Below are positions 16,296 to 27,193 of a stretch of 44,403 nucleotides of DNA, one piece after another; positions within the stretch are counted from its first letter, which is position 1, and every line of letters begins with the position of its first letter. Source of the DNA: an uncultured Prochlorococcus sp. (GTDB taxonomy: Bacteria; Cyanobacteriota; Cyanobacteriia; PCC-6307; Cyanobiaceae); assembly GCA_902617605.1 (NCBI GenBank), contig CACMXO010000008.1, forward strand, positions 1 to 44,403. Reading direction: 5' to 3'. The notes below the pieces were generated by a model. That model searched no databases. It was not told the origin of the DNA and saw only the letters and a list, made by a program, of their open reading frames with translations. Position numbers and translations under genes: made by a program.

Positions 16296-16432
16296 TTTCA
16301 TTTTTAACTTATGAAGTCTATATAAGTAAATTTTTTATCCTAACATCGTTCGTTTTACTGATATTCATAACTTTCGCTGTAATTTATATAACTTATGTTT
16401 CTTGGAAAGATAAAAAAAGATTAAAAAAATAG
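16292..16432 (+). CDS. 46-aa membrane protein overlapping petN
   Basis: ATG-initiated ORF whose start overlaps the petN stop by four bases (ATGA), the usual sign of translational coupling. The product has a short N-terminal part ([13 protein letters not shown]), one long hydrophobic span ([20 protein letters not shown]) and a basic tail ([10 protein letters not shown]), so the C-terminus should be cytoplasmic. I do not recognise it as a named b6f or photosystem subunit. Its TAG is in the stem of an 8-bp hairpin that also includes the psb29 stop. Reality is supported by coupling, composition and that hairpin. Confidence 0.65.
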
Positions 16433-16445
16433 GCTTACTATTTTT
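16425..16445. terminator. Bidirectional terminator formed by two stop codons
   Basis: Perfect 8-bp hairpin AAAAATAG (16425-16432), loop GCTTA, CTATTTTT (16438-16445). The TAG of the petN-linked ORF ends the left arm and the complement of the psb29 TAG begins the right arm. The arms supply a run of five T on each strand, so it could act in both directions. Confidence 0.6.
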
Positions 16446-17046
16446 GTTCTTTTTTCTTATCTTTAGTCCTGAGCTCTTCAATTAATTCTTTTGCTTGTTT
16501 CATTTTTGATATGCTGCTTTTGTAAATTCCAATATCTTTTTCTGCCTTATTAGCAGATAAGTTTAATTTTTCAAAAATATCAGAAATTATCTTATTTGTC
16601 TCTGATTCATCTTTTTCTTTAAGATCTTGGGCGTTTGCAATTAATATATATATCGCTAAGTTCAAGATCCTTGAGGGATAAAGTTTAGAATTGCTTTTTT
16701 CTATTAAGAATTTCAAAATATCGTTAGATGTTTTATTCTTGAATTCTTTTTGAGATTTTTGAGATATTTCATTAATTTCCTTCGCTTCAAAATTTGTAGA
16801 ACTGCATAAAGATTCAAAAAGTAGATCCAGGTGTTTTTCAGGTTGATATCCTTTCATTAATTCTTTGAATGTTTCGGTGAGACCTACACAAAAGAGATAA
16901 TCTTGTGTAAATTCATTTTGATGGTTTAGAAGATTAAGTTCGACAAGCATTTCATCAACTATTCTTTTATATAAACCTGGAATGACGTAAGGGAATTTTT
17001 CATGAAATAACTTTTTGCTATCTGAAACAGTCAATTTTTCTTTCAA
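16438..17046 (-). CDS. psb29: Psb29/Thf1, photosystem II biogenesis and FtsH-regulating protein
   Basis: Thf1/Psb29 family protein that helps photosystem II assembly and repair and binds thylakoid FtsH protease complexes. The hallmark stretch VSDSKKLFHEKFPYVIPGLY is near the N-terminus, followed by the family patterns LLNHQNEFTQDYLFCVGLTE and PSRILNLAIYILIANAQDL, and a basic helical C-terminus. The start is uncertain: the frame opens at TTG 17091 (217 aa), but family members begin shortly before the VSDSK motif, so TTG at 17046 (202 aa) or 17034 is more likely. Divergent from clpP, with ftsH next to clpP. Confidence 0.88.
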   Translation of the reverse strand: MKEKLTVSDSKKLFHEKFPYVIPGLYKRIVDEMLVELNLLNHQNEFTQDYLFCVGLTETFKELMKGYQPEKHLDLLFESLCSSTNFEAKEINEISQKSQKEFKNKTSNDILKFLIEKSNSKLYPSRILNLAIYILIANAQDLKEKDESETNKIISDIFEKLNLSANKAEKDIGIYKSSISKMKQAKELIEELRTKDKKKEQK

Positions 17047-17126
17047 TTTTTTATATGTAAACCTTAATAAGGTTAGCGTATGTTGACTCAATATCGTTAA
17101 TATCTAATAAACAGATAAATATTATT

Positions 17127-17714
17127 ATGATCCCTTTAGTATTAGAAGAGTCTGGCGGTAGTGAAAGAGTCTTTGATATTTATTCGAGACTATTAAGAGA
17201 AAGGATAATCTTTTTGGGAGAACAAGTTACTAGTGAAACTGCTAATAGAATTGTTGCTCAATTATTGTTTCTTGAAGCAGAGGATCCAGATAGGGATATC
17301 TATATGTATATAAATTCACCAGGTGGATCTGTATATGATGGGTTGGGCATCTTTGACACAATGCAACATGTTAAGCCTGACATTCATACAGTTTGCGTAG
17401 GCTTAGCAGCTAGTATGGGTGCATTTTTGCTTGCGGCAGGAACAAAAGGTAAAAGAAGCAGCCTTAGACATTCACGAATAATGATTCATCAACCACTTGG
17501 AGGTGCTAGAGGACAAGCAAGTGACATAAGAATCCAAGCAGATGAAATTCTGTTCTTGAAGGAACGACTTAATACTGAATTATCAGAAAGAACTGGAAAG
17601 GATTATGACACTATCAAAGAAGATACCGATAGAGATTTTTATATGTCCCCAAATGAGGCAGTTGAGTACGGTTTAATTGATTTGGTATTAGATAAGAAAC
17701 CTATTAAAGTTTAG
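17127..17714 (+). CDS. clpP: ATP-dependent Clp protease proteolytic subunit (ClpP1 type)
   Basis: Serine protease subunit of the Clp complex, 195 aa, full length. The catalytic triad is intact: Ser96 ([11 protein letters not shown]), His121 ([10 protein letters not shown]) and Asp170 ([11 protein letters not shown]). The N-terminus [20 protein letters not shown] resembles the single-gene ClpP1 type of cyanobacteria rather than the clpP next to clpX or the inactive ClpR. ATG start. It is convergent with ftsH; the two stop codons overlap by four bases. No chaperone gene is adjacent. Confidence 0.95.
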   Translation: MIPLVLEESGGSERVFDIYSRLLRERIIFLGEQVTSETANRIVAQLLFLEAEDPDRDIYMYINSPGGSVYDGLGIFDTMQHVKPDIHTVCVGLAASMGAFLLAAGTKGKRSSLRHSRIMIHQPLGGARGQASDIRIQADEILFLKERLNTELSERTGKDYDTIKEDTDRDFYMSPNEAVEYGLIDLVLDKKPIKV

Positions 17715-17721
17715 CTTAATA
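17702..17721. terminator. Hairpin with both stop codons in its loop
   Basis: TATTAAAG (17702-17709) pairs with CTTAATA (17715-17721), seven base pairs with one bulged A, around the loop TTTAG that contains the clpP stop (TAG) and the ftsH stop (TTA on this strand). Stability is modest. It is the only candidate terminator between the two convergent genes. Confidence 0.35.
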
Positions 17722-19624
17722 ATTGAGGTGTTCTCTCTTTCTCAGGAATTTTAGTGAATTTGGAAAGAATACTTACAAATTGATCACCGTCTAAGGTTTC
17801 TTTTTCTATTAATAAGTCAACAATTTTATCCATAGCTTCTCTATTTTTGCTTACAATTTCGTAAGTTTCTTTATAACATTCTTTGACCATTACTCTTACA
17901 CTTTCATCTATTTGTTTAGAGATTGAATCAGAAACTTCACTTCTAGTCATTAGATCTCTACCAACAAAAACTTCTTGATTTCCACTTTCTAAAGCAATCG
18001 GACCTAAATTACTCATTCCAAATCTAGTAACCATTTGACGAGCCATTGAAGCAACTTGTTGGAAATCTCCTCCCGCTCCTGTAGTAATCTCACCTTTTCC
18101 AAAAACTACATCTTCAGCAGCTCTTCCTCCTAAAGCACCCATTATTCTCGCTTTTAGTTGAGCCCTACTAACAAGAGTTTGTTCATCGTCAGGAGTAAAC
18201 CATGTTAATCCTTTTGCCTGACCTCTTGGAATAACAGTCACTTTTTGAACAGGGTCATGTGCTTTCACAAGTGAACCTATGAGGGCATGACCAACTTCAT
18301 GATAAGCAATTAGTCTCTTACTTCTTCCATCTGTTAATGGTGAACCTTCCATCCCTGCAACTATCCTGTCCACAGAGTCATCAATTTCTGAAATGCTTAT
18401 AGAGTCTTTTCTTCTCCTCGCGGTTAATATGGCAGCCTCATTTAACAAGTTTGCCAAATCTGCTCCAGTAAACCCTGGGGTTCGCCTCGCAATGCTTTCA
18501 AGTGTTAAATCCGCTTGAAGTTTCTTATTCCTTGCATGAACTTCCAATATTGATAGTCTGCCCTTGATATCAGGCGCGTCTACAGTCACCTGTCTATCAA
18601 ATCTGCCGGGTCTCATTAGAGCTGAGTCTAGAACATCGGGTCTGTTTGTTGCTGCAATAATTATTATGCCACTATTACCTTCGAAGCCATCCATTTCAGT
18701 AAGTAATTGGTTGAGAGTTTGTTCTCTCTCATCATTACCTCCCCCAATACCTGCACCTCTTTGCCTACCGACGGCGTCAATTTCATCAATAAAGATCAAA
18801 CAAGGACTATTCTCTTTAGCTCTTTTGAAAAGGTCTCTTACTCTACTAGCACCAACACCAACAAACATTTCAACAAACTCAGAACCCGATAATGAGAAAA
18901 ATGGTACACCTGCTTCACCTGCAATTGCCTTTGCTAAAAGGGTTTTACCAGTACCAGGGGGTCCTACCAATAGAACACCTTTCGGAATCCTTGCACCTAC
19001 TGAAGTAAATTTTTCTGGCTTCTTAAGAAAAGTGACAACTTCTTGTAAATCCTGTTTTGCTTCATTAACACCTGCAACATCGTCGAAAACAACACCTGTT
19101 TCAGCTTCCATTGCAAATCTAGCCTTTGTTTTCCCAAACTGCATTGCTTGGCCAGGACCTCCAGGCATACCATTAGATCTCCTTGCTAACAAAATTAAAC
19201 CTCCAATTAAAATAGCTGGGAAGAGTAAATTACCTAAAATTCCTAATGCAGGAGGAGCTGTTTTTACTGGATGAACATCAAAACTGATTCCCTCATTTTT
19301 TAAAATATTTATAAGTTCTGGTGTTAGGCCGGGAAGATCTACACGCAACCTTTGGACTTTATTATCTAAATCCGAATCTATTGTCTCTATAACTGCATTT
19401 CTGCCTCCTTCAAAAATATCAACAGATGTAACCCTTCCTGAATTAATGTAATCTAAAAATCTGCCATAACTAACTCTTGCTACTGCTGAATTTCTTGGTG
19501 CAACAGTAGTTCCATTAGATTTAAGTGAATCAACATTGCTTGAAGATAAAAATTGGTAGGAAAGCGCTATTACTAAAAGTATAGGTAAAGCCCATAAAAT
19601 TAATGTTTTAAATTTTTGATTCAT
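17711..19624 (-). CDS. ftsH: ATP-dependent zinc metalloprotease FtsH (FtsH2-like)
   Basis: Thylakoid membrane AAA protease that removes damaged D1 during photosystem II repair. From the ATG at 19624 it is 637 aa: an N-terminal membrane helix ([19 protein letters not shown]), a lumenal domain with [20 protein letters not shown], a second helix near 130-147, Walker A GPPGTGKT (221-228), Walker B IFIDEID (277-283), the second region of homology [20 protein letters not shown] and zinc motif HEVGH (442-446). The lumenal domain and HEVGH match the cyanobacterial FtsH2 type. A TTG six codons upstream (19642) is less likely. Tail overlaps clpP. Confidence 0.95.
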   Translation of the reverse strand: MNQKFKTLILWALPILLVIALSYQFLSSSNVDSLKSNGTTVAPRNSAVARVSYGRFLDYINSGRVTSVDIFEGGRNAVIETIDSDLDNKVQRLRVDLPGLTPELINILKNEGISFDVHPVKTAPPALGILGNLLFPAILIGGLILLARRSNGMPGGPGQAMQFGKTKARFAMEAETGVVFDDVAGVNEAKQDLQEVVTFLKKPEKFTSVGARIPKGVLLVGPPGTGKTLLAKAIAGEAGVPFFSLSGSEFVEMFVGVGASRVRDLFKRAKENSPCLIFIDEIDAVGRQRGAGIGGGNDEREQTLNQLLTEMDGFEGNSGIIIIAATNRPDVLDSALMRPGRFDRQVTVDAPDIKGRLSILEVHARNKKLQADLTLESIARRTPGFTGADLANLLNEAAILTARRRKDSISISEIDDSVDRIVAGMEGSPLTDGRSKRLIAYHEVGHALIGSLVKAHDPVQKVTVIPRGQAKGLTWFTPDDEQTLVSRAQLKARIMGALGGRAAEDVVFGKGEITTGAGGDFQQVASMARQMVTRFGMSNLGPIALESGNQEVFVGRDLMTRSEVSDSISKQIDESVRVMVKECYKETYEIVSKNREAMDKIVDLLIEKETLDGDQFVSILSKFTKIPEKERTPQLLS

Positions 19625-19643
19625 TAATTTGTAGAAAGTCAAT

Positions 19644-19657
19644 TCTAGGATTCTAGA
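19644..19657. promoter_or_regulatory. Small palindrome upstream of ftsH
   Basis: TCTAG-GATT-CTAGA lies 20-33 bases before the ftsH ATG, in the gap between divergent ftsH and sipA. An overlapping pair GATTC (19649-19653) and GAATC (19660-19664) can form the alternative hairpin. It could be an operator or a leader hairpin. Arms are only five bases, so chance is possible. Confidence 0.25.
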
Positions 19658-19700
19658 CTGAATCAGTACATTTCGTTGATATTTTATCTAACTTTATGCT

Positions 19701-19706
19701 TATACT
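19701..19706 (+). promoter_or_regulatory. Candidate promoter of sipA
   Basis: TATACT at 19701-19706 with TTGATA at 19676-19681, spacer 19 bases. A start near 19713 gives a leader of about 19 bases before the ATG at 19732. The spacing is slightly long for a sigma-70 promoter but the -10 is good. Confidence 0.45.
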
Positions 19707-19731
19707 ACTTTTTAATGTATCTAATTTATAA

Positions 19732-19941
19732 ATGAAATTTGAGATCAACGATAAGGTTAAGTTGATTGCGCCAGTCTCTTACTTGAAAACTTCAGATAAT
19801 ATGCCGATGTTAAGACCACCTGAACTAGTGGCAATTGATGAAATTGGGGAAATCCTATCAATTAAATCTCCTAATACTGTTGAAGTAAGGTTTAGAAGAG
19901 GTTCGTTTTTAATAGATGTTGATAAGATTGAGAAAAACTAA
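19732..19941 (+). CDS. sipA: SipA-like regulatory protein (DUF3148)
   Basis: Small beta-rich protein of 69 aa. In Synechococcus, SipA binds the histidine kinase NblS and takes part in high-light and nutrient-stress signalling. The family pattern is complete: KVKLIAPVSYLKTSDNMPML, then RPPELVAIDEIGEIL and VRFRRGSFLIDVDKIE. ATG start with a candidate promoter directly upstream. It is divergent from ftsH, a stress-responsive gene, and its stop lies in the loop of a hairpin shared with the M16 gene. Role here is inferred from the family. Confidence 0.85.
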   Translation: MKFEINDKVKLIAPVSYLKTSDNMPMLRPPELVAIDEIGEILSIKSPNTVEVRFRRGSFLIDVDKIEKN

Positions 19942-19955
19942 CTTAAAAGTTTTTC
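19932..19955. terminator. Bidirectional hairpin between sipA and the M16 gene
   Basis: GAAAAACT (19932-19939) pairs perfectly with AGTTTTTC (19948-19955) over 8 bp; the loop AACTTAAA holds most of the sipA stop and the complete M16 stop. The A-run and T-run arms give a T-tract on either strand, so it may terminate both transcripts. Confidence 0.5.
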
Positions 19956-21153
19956 TTCCACCTATTAGAAATTTCTAAACATATTTTTTTGTTTCCAGAA
20001 ATACTCAGAAAAGGATTTGAAAAATACTTATTTATTAATTTAAAAATATCTAACGAAGATATTTCCTCTATTTTTGAATTTAAATCGTTCTCAGAAATTG
20101 GTGAAATACCATAACTAACTAGCTGTATTTTTCTCTGTAAAATTTCATCTATTGATTGATTCCCTAACAGAAAAGAACCTTTTAGTTTCTCTTTTGCTAG
20201 AAATATTTCAGCATCAGTCAACGGATTAAAAAGTAAATTTTTCCATAGTGTTGATAAAAGTTCAAAAGCAAAAAGTGCTTGCTCATTAGATACGGATAAA
20301 TAAATTAAAAATGGGGCATTTCCACTCCTGATAGGATAATAAACACCTAAATCGTAAGTGATACCATGTTTTTCTCTAAAAAGCTTAAATAAAGCAGCGC
20401 TCATTCCATAAGATAAATATGATTCCAAAACCTTAAGAGGAAAATATTCACTACTTCTTCGCGAGCAAGTTTGATCCCCCATCATTATTATTGTTTGATT
20501 TGAATCATTATTAATGTAATCAAATCTATCCGCAGTATTTAAATTATGATTTATGGAATCTGATTTTTCTTTTAAGATTTTTTTTTCTAATGTTCCAAAA
20601 TTTTCTCCATTTATTTCTGGATTATTTGAAATTAAATACTTTTCTCTATTTTTTAAATTTTTAAACTCAAGTAAAACATCTTCATAGGTAATTTTTGAGA
20701 CATCTTTGGCATTGCCAATGGTGTTGAAAGCATAAGGATGATTTGAGTAAACAATTTTTCTCCATTTTTCAAAACAGATATTGAATGGATTCTCTTTATC
20801 TTTTCTAATGTGATCAATAGAAGATTTTTTTACTTTTTTAAATTCAGTTTCCGAGAGGATTGGCCTATTAATTATTAGTTCTAATAAGGGAAATAATTTG
20901 CTGAAGTGTTCATTTAGGGATTTAATACTTATTGAAATACCATCTTCAAATATTTCTTGATTTAGTTCTGCTCCATATGACTCAATATACTCAGAGAGAG
21001 TGGAATTGTTGAAACCTTCACATCCTCTGGTAAGTAATGAACAAAGGATCTTGTTTATCCCTTTTTTGCCAGAACTATCCATATTACTCCCCCCTTTAAT
21101 CCAAATTAAAGCAGTAGAAAAATTTCTTTTATTATTATTTAAAAAATATCTTT

Positions 21154-21160
<7 letters not shown>
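19943..21160 (-). CDS. M16 peptidase family protein, non-catalytic partner
   Basis: A 405-aa M16 (insulinase/processing peptidase-like) protein. It lacks the zinc motif HxxEH; the matching place reads INKILCSLLTRGCEG. The C-terminal half keeps the pattern FREKHGITYDLGVYYPIRSG that is typical of the inactive subunit of two-subunit M16B enzymes. Its start overlaps the stop of the catalytic partner by seven bases, so the pair is probably made together and forms a heterodimer. The substrate in cyanobacteria is unknown; processing or degradation of short peptides is the family expectation. Confidence 0.88.
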
Positions 21161-23170
<2,010 letters not shown>

Positions 23171-23171
<1 letters not shown>

Positions 23172-24085
23172 TGAAATTAAAAATATTAAAAAATTTATTT
23201 ATTTATTTTTTGTTATTTACACCAATATCTCTTGGTGTTATTTCCTGTTCTGTAAATAATAAATCTAGCTCAAAATTAAAAGAGGAAACAACTTCAGATT
23301 TCATACCTCCTATTAAAGCTGTTGCGGCACTTGGTCAACTTTCTCCTTCGGGAGAGATTAGACAATTGGCAGCTCCAATAAGTCAGTTTGGCTCTTCTCC
23401 CCGAATTGTTGAAATTTTAGTAAATGAAGGAGATTTCGTAAAAAAAGGTGATATCCTCGCAATCTTTGAAAATGGAGAAAAATTAGTTGCTGATCTTGAA
23501 AGAAACGAAAATCTTATAAATACTATTAACGAAGAAATTAGCCTAAAGAAAGATCAAATTCAAAGGTATGAGTTAGCTTTGAGCAAAGATGTATATTCTT
23601 TTGTAGAGTTTTCACAGAGAAAAGATGAATTATTAAAATTGCAAAAACAGAAAATAAACCTTATCGGAGATCAAAAAAATATCAAGATAGATCTATTTAA
23701 CTCAAAACTAAGGAGTCCAATCGATGGTTTTATCCTTGGAATAAATACGAGAGTTGGTGAAAGGCCTCAAAATGAAGGGATTTTGGATATCGGTTCTAGT
23801 CAAAAAATGGAAGCTTTGATAGAAGTTTATGAATCTGATATCGACAGAGTCTTTATCTCTCAGAATGTTGAATTGAGCAGTGAGAACGGAGGTTTCCAAA
23901 AAAATCTTAAGGGAAAGGTTATTAGGATTAGTCCTCAGGTAAAACAAAGAAAAGTTCTATCGACTGATCCAACAGGAGATGCTGATTCACGAATTATTGA
24001 GGTACTAGTAAAACTAGATCAAGATTCTATAGATATTGTTCAAAACTATGCAGGAATGAAAGTGATTGCAAAATTTATTCCCTAA
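23171..24085 (+). CDS. DevB-like membrane fusion protein
   Basis: Periplasmic adaptor of a DevBCA-type exporter, 304 aa. The N-terminus has a signal peptide with a possible lipobox (GVISC), then an HlyD-type layout: biotinyl/lipoyl-like half motif (VEILVNEGDFVKKGDILAIF), a coiled coil at about 100-165, a second half motif (LRSPIDGFILGINTRVGE), then a beta-barrel domain. It overlaps pcyA upstream and devC downstream by one base each (TAATG), so all three are probably translated from one mRNA. In heterocyst formers the DevBCA system exports glycolipids; the substrate here is unknown. Confidence 0.87.
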
Positions 24086-25257
24086 TGAGTTTTTCTTTTT
24101 TAAAACTTAGAAAAATTCCATTAGCTTGGTTGTTATTAACTAGGCAACCATTAAGGCTAGCAGTTGCCATAGCTGGAATCAGTTTTGCAGGGATTTTGAT
24201 GTTTATGCAATTAGGTTTTAGAGATGGTTTATTTGACACGAGCGTAACTATTCACAAACTTCTAGATGCCGATCTTGTTTTGATAAGTCCCAGATCAAAA
24301 AGTTCTATAAGCATGAGTGGATTTCCAAAAAGAAGATTAATTCAAACTCTCGCTGTAGAAGATGTTGAAAAAACTGCTCCTGTTAATCTAAATTATTTAC
24401 TTTGGAGAAATCCCGAAAATCTTAAAACTAGATCAATACTTGCATTAGGTTTTAATCCCTCCGATTCACTTCTTTTAGATGAGGGATTCTCAAAGAAAGC
24501 TTATAAACTGAGAAATCCATCCAGAGTTCTTTTTGACAAACTATCCAGACCTGAATTTGGACCGATTGAAGAATGGTTTTTATCTGAAAAAAAAGTTGAG
24601 ACTGAGGTTGCTGGGAAAAGAGTAATTGTTGAAGGCCTTGTGGAGTTGGGACCATCTTTTGGTGCAGATGGTAATTTAATAACTAGTCGAGAAACCTTCT
24701 TAAGACTTTTTCCTGCTAATCCTCCTGGCAGTATAGAAATTGGTTTAGTAAAGCTAAAAAAAGGATCTGATCCTGAATTAATTTCAAGGATATTAAATAA
24801 CTCACTCCCAAATGATGTTAGGGTTCTTACAAAAAATCAATTTATAGAATTTGAAAAGAATTATTGGAAAAATAGCACTGCAATAGGTTTTATATTTAGT
24901 TTGGGAGCATTGATGGGTTTCGTTGTAGGGTGTGTGGTTGTTTATCAAATTCTTTATAGTGATGTTACAGATCACCTCCCAGAGTACGCCACCTTATTGG
25001 CAATGGGGTACAGACTTAAGTCTCTTTTCTTTGTTGTAGCTAGAGAGGGGTTTTTGTTGGCATTGTTTGGTTATATACCTGCTTATTTATCTGGTCAAAT
25101 ACTTTACTCAGTTATAAGAAGTTCTACTAAACTCCCAATTATAATGGACACAGATAAAACTATTTTAATTTTTGTATTAGTTTTAGTTATGTGTATGGGG
25201 TCCGCCGCTGTTGCGATGCGTAAATTAGTTGACGCTGATCCTGCTGAAATTTTTTAA
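24085..25257 (+). CDS. DevC-like ABC exporter permease
   Basis: FtsX-like/MacB-type permease of 390 aa. One N-terminal membrane segment (about residues 24-44, AVAIAGISFAGILMFMQLGF), a large extracytoplasmic domain from about 45 to 260, then three C-terminal membrane helices starting with AIGFIFSLGALMGFVVGCVV and ending with FVLVLVMCMGSAAVAM. The N-terminal IPLAWLLLTRQPLRLAVAIA stretch is typical of the cyanobacterial DevC family. It is coupled to devB by TAATG, and devA follows 13 bases later. Substrate not known. Confidence 0.88.
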   Translation: MSFSFLKLRKIPLAWLLLTRQPLRLAVAIAGISFAGILMFMQLGFRDGLFDTSVTIHKLLDADLVLISPRSKSSISMSGFPKRRLIQTLAVEDVEKTAPVNLNYLLWRNPENLKTRSILALGFNPSDSLLLDEGFSKKAYKLRNPSRVLFDKLSRPEFGPIEEWFLSEKKVETEVAGKRVIVEGLVELGPSFGADGNLITSRETFLRLFPANPPGSIEIGLVKLKKGSDPELISRILNNSLPNDVRVLTKNQFIEFEKNYWKNSTAIGFIFSLGALMGFVVGCVVVYQILYSDVTDHLPEYATLLAMGYRLKSLFFVVAREGFLLALFGYIPAYLSGQILYSVIRSSTKLPIIMDTDKTILIFVLVLVMCMGSAAVAMRKLVDADPAEIF

Positions 25258-25270
25258 CAATTGAAGATAA

Positions 25271-25999
25271 ATGGTTAAAGCTAATAAATCAAAAAATAAA
25301 GTTGAAAGTCTTAAAACAGTCTCAATTAAAAATTTGAGTCACTTTTATGGAAAAAATGAGAATAAAAAACAAGTTCTTAATGACGTTAATTTAAATATTG
25401 ATAAAGGAGAGTTGGTTCTCTTGAAAGGACCTTCTGGATGTGGTAAAACGACTCTTTTAACATTAATTGGTGCCTTGAGAACCTGCCAAAGTGGAGATTT
25501 AACTGTATTAAATAATCAGTTAAATGGAGCATCGAGGAAAACTCGTCAGATTCTTAGAAGAAGTATTGGAATGATTTTTCAAGGTCACAATCTTCTGAGA
25601 TGTTTAACAGCAGAACAAAATGTCCAGATGGGCGCGGATTTGATAAAAGGTTTAACATATTTGCAAAGACGTGAAATAGCACGGAATTGGTTGTCAGCAG
25701 TAGGATTAGAAGAACATAACAAAAAGTTGCCAAATGACTTATCTGGTGGGCAGAAACAGAGAGTAGCAATTGCTAGAGCTTTATCTGCTAACCCAAAACT
25801 TTTATTAGCTGATGAGCCCACTTCTGCATTAGATAGTGTCACAGGAAGAGAAATAGTAACCCTTTTAAGGAAACTAGCAAAAGAGCAAAATTGTTCTGTA
25901 CTTATGGTGACGCATGATCCAAGAATTTCTGATATGGCTGATAGGATATTAAATATGGAAGATGGTAAAATATATAGTGCTCATAGTGAGCTAATATAA
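25271..25999 (+). CDS. DevA-like ABC exporter ATP-binding protein
   Basis: ATPase subunit of the DevBCA-type exporter, 242 aa, of the LolD/MacB/SalX class. Motifs: Walker A GPSGCGKTT, Q-loop FQGHNLLRCLTAEQNV, signature LSGGQKQRVAIARAL, Walker B LLLADEPTSALDS and switch His in MVTHDPR. An N-terminal extension of about 20 basic residues (VKANKSKNKVESLKTVSIKN) precedes the domain. ATG start 13 bases after the devC stop, so it belongs to the pcyA-devBC transcript by orientation and spacing. Confidence 0.92.
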   Translation: MVKANKSKNKVESLKTVSIKNLSHFYGKNENKKQVLNDVNLNIDKGELVLLKGPSGCGKTTLLTLIGALRTCQSGDLTVLNNQLNGASRKTRQILRRSIGMIFQGHNLLRCLTAEQNVQMGADLIKGLTYLQRREIARNWLSAVGLEEHNKKLPNDLSGGQKQRVAIARALSANPKLLLADEPTSALDSVTGREIVTLLRKLAKEQNCSVLMVTHDPRISDMADRILNMEDGKIYSAHSELI

Positions 26000-26018
26000 T
26001 TAAAAGCTTAAAATTTTT

Positions 26019-26168
26019 ATGTCTAAGAGAAGGAATCTAAAAAAAGAAAAGCAGGAACGTAATAGAGCCTATGCTAGAAAATTCAAAAAAAGGAAATTAA
26101 GAACTGATGGGAGACCTGATGGTGGAAACGTTACAGGTACAGCAAATAATGGCGGTGCAGCTGATTAG
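26019..26168 (+). CDS. Small basic protein, 49 aa
   Basis: ATG-initiated gene 19 bases after devA. The product has a very basic N-terminal half (MSKRRNLKKEKQERNRAYAR, then KFKKRKLRT) and an uncharged Gly/Asn/Ala-rich tail (DGRPDGGNVTGTANNGGAAD). The composition suggests nucleic-acid or ribosome binding with a disordered tail, but that is only inference and I recognise no named family. The strong bias away from random A+T-rich codons supports it being real. Confidence 0.68.
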   Translation: MSKRRNLKKEKQERNRAYARKFKKRKLRTDGRPDGGNVTGTANNGGAAD

Positions 26169-26228
26169 GGAATATCTTTTATTGTTATCATTTGAGTTCA
26201 ATATATCATGCATATTTAAGAGATAATC

Positions 26229-27140
26229 ATGAATGTAAGTATTGTTATACCGACTTACAATAGATTACCTATATTAGAGAAATGTCTATTTGCGCTTGAA
26301 AATCAAAAATTAAATACAAATATCAGTAATTATGAAGTAATAGTAGTTGATGATGGATCAACTGATGGGACAACCTCATGGATAAATAAAAACAAAGCTA
26401 ATCTCCCACACGTTATTCTATTTCAGCAAGAACATGGTGGGCCTGCGCTTGGGAGAAATCTGGGAATAATTAAATCAAAATATGAAATTATTATATTCAT
26501 TGACAGTGATCTCATTGTTTTAGACAATTTTATAAATTGCCACGTAGAAAAATTACTTGCCTATTGGAGAAAAAATGATAAAAAATGTTTTACATATGGC
26601 TCGGTAGTCAATACATCTAATTTTCTAAATCCTCAGAGTGAAAAACATAAAATAATGGACACTTCTTTTGCATACTTTGCTACTGGTAATGTAGCGATAT
26701 CAAAAGAATTGATTTTAAGTGTGGGATTATTTGATGCTTCTTTTAGTCTTTACGGTTGGGAGGATTTAGAACTTGGAGAAAGATTAAAAAAAATTGGGAC
26801 AAAATTAATTAAATGCCCAAATGCAGTAGGTTTTCATTGGCATCCGCCATTTAATTGCGAACAAATAGATTCATTAATAGCTCAAGAAAAAGAGAGAGCA
26901 AAAATGGCTTTAGTGTTTTACAAGAAACACCCTAATTTAAGGGTTAGATTCATGATTCAGTTAACTCCTCTCCATAATTTACTTTGGCAAATTCTTTGCT
27001 TGGGAGGACTAATCAGTGTTGATAAAATCCTTCCTCTATTAAGATTCCTAGTAAATATAAGAAGAAATAGACTTGCACTTGAGATACTTAGGATCCCTCT
27101 AAATATGATTTACATTAAACAGTTAACAAAATCAAGATAA
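26229..27140 (+). CDS. Family 2 glycosyltransferase
   Basis: A 303-aa GT-A fold glycosyltransferase. It opens with the GT2 start VSIVIPTYNRLPILEKCL, has the nucleotide-sugar site VVDDGSTDGT, the metal-binding DxD-like FIDSDL, and a C-terminal YGWEDLELGERLKK motif typical of family 2 enzymes with the ED acid/base pair. A hydrophobic stretch near the C-terminus (LLWQILCLGGLISV) may associate with the membrane. The sugar and acceptor cannot be told from sequence. It lies between the small basic protein and rpsB and seems independent of both. Confidence 0.9.
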   Translation: MNVSIVIPTYNRLPILEKCLFALENQKLNTNISNYEVIVVDDGSTDGTTSWINKNKANLPHVILFQQEHGGPALGRNLGIIKSKYEIIIFIDSDLIVLDNFINCHVEKLLAYWRKNDKKCFTYGSVVNTSNFLNPQSEKHKIMDTSFAYFATGNVAISKELILSVGLFDASFSLYGWEDLELGERLKKIGTKLIKCPNAVGFHWHPPFNCEQIDSLIAQEKERAKMALVFYKKHPNLRVRFMIQLTPLHNLLWQILCLGGLISVDKILPLLRFLVNIRRNRLALEILRIPLNMIYIKQLTKSR

Positions 27141-27168
27141 AAAACTTTTAGAAATACACATCACTTGC

Positions 27169-27174
27169 TAGAAT
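27169..27174 (+). promoter_or_regulatory. Candidate -10 box of rpsB
   Basis: TAGAAT lies 101 bases before the rpsB ATG. A start near 27181 would place the whole structured leader (27194-27257) inside the mRNA. No clear -35 element is visible. Confidence is limited because several TAnnnT hexamers occur in this A+T-rich gap. Confidence 0.4.
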
Positions 27175-27193
27175 GATTGAAATAAATTTCACA

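Noticed and set aside
18564-19274. 236-codon plus-strand open frame
   Set aside because: It lies wholly antisense to the conserved AAA part of ftsH and its translation has no recognisable domain; it is a shadow of the real gene.
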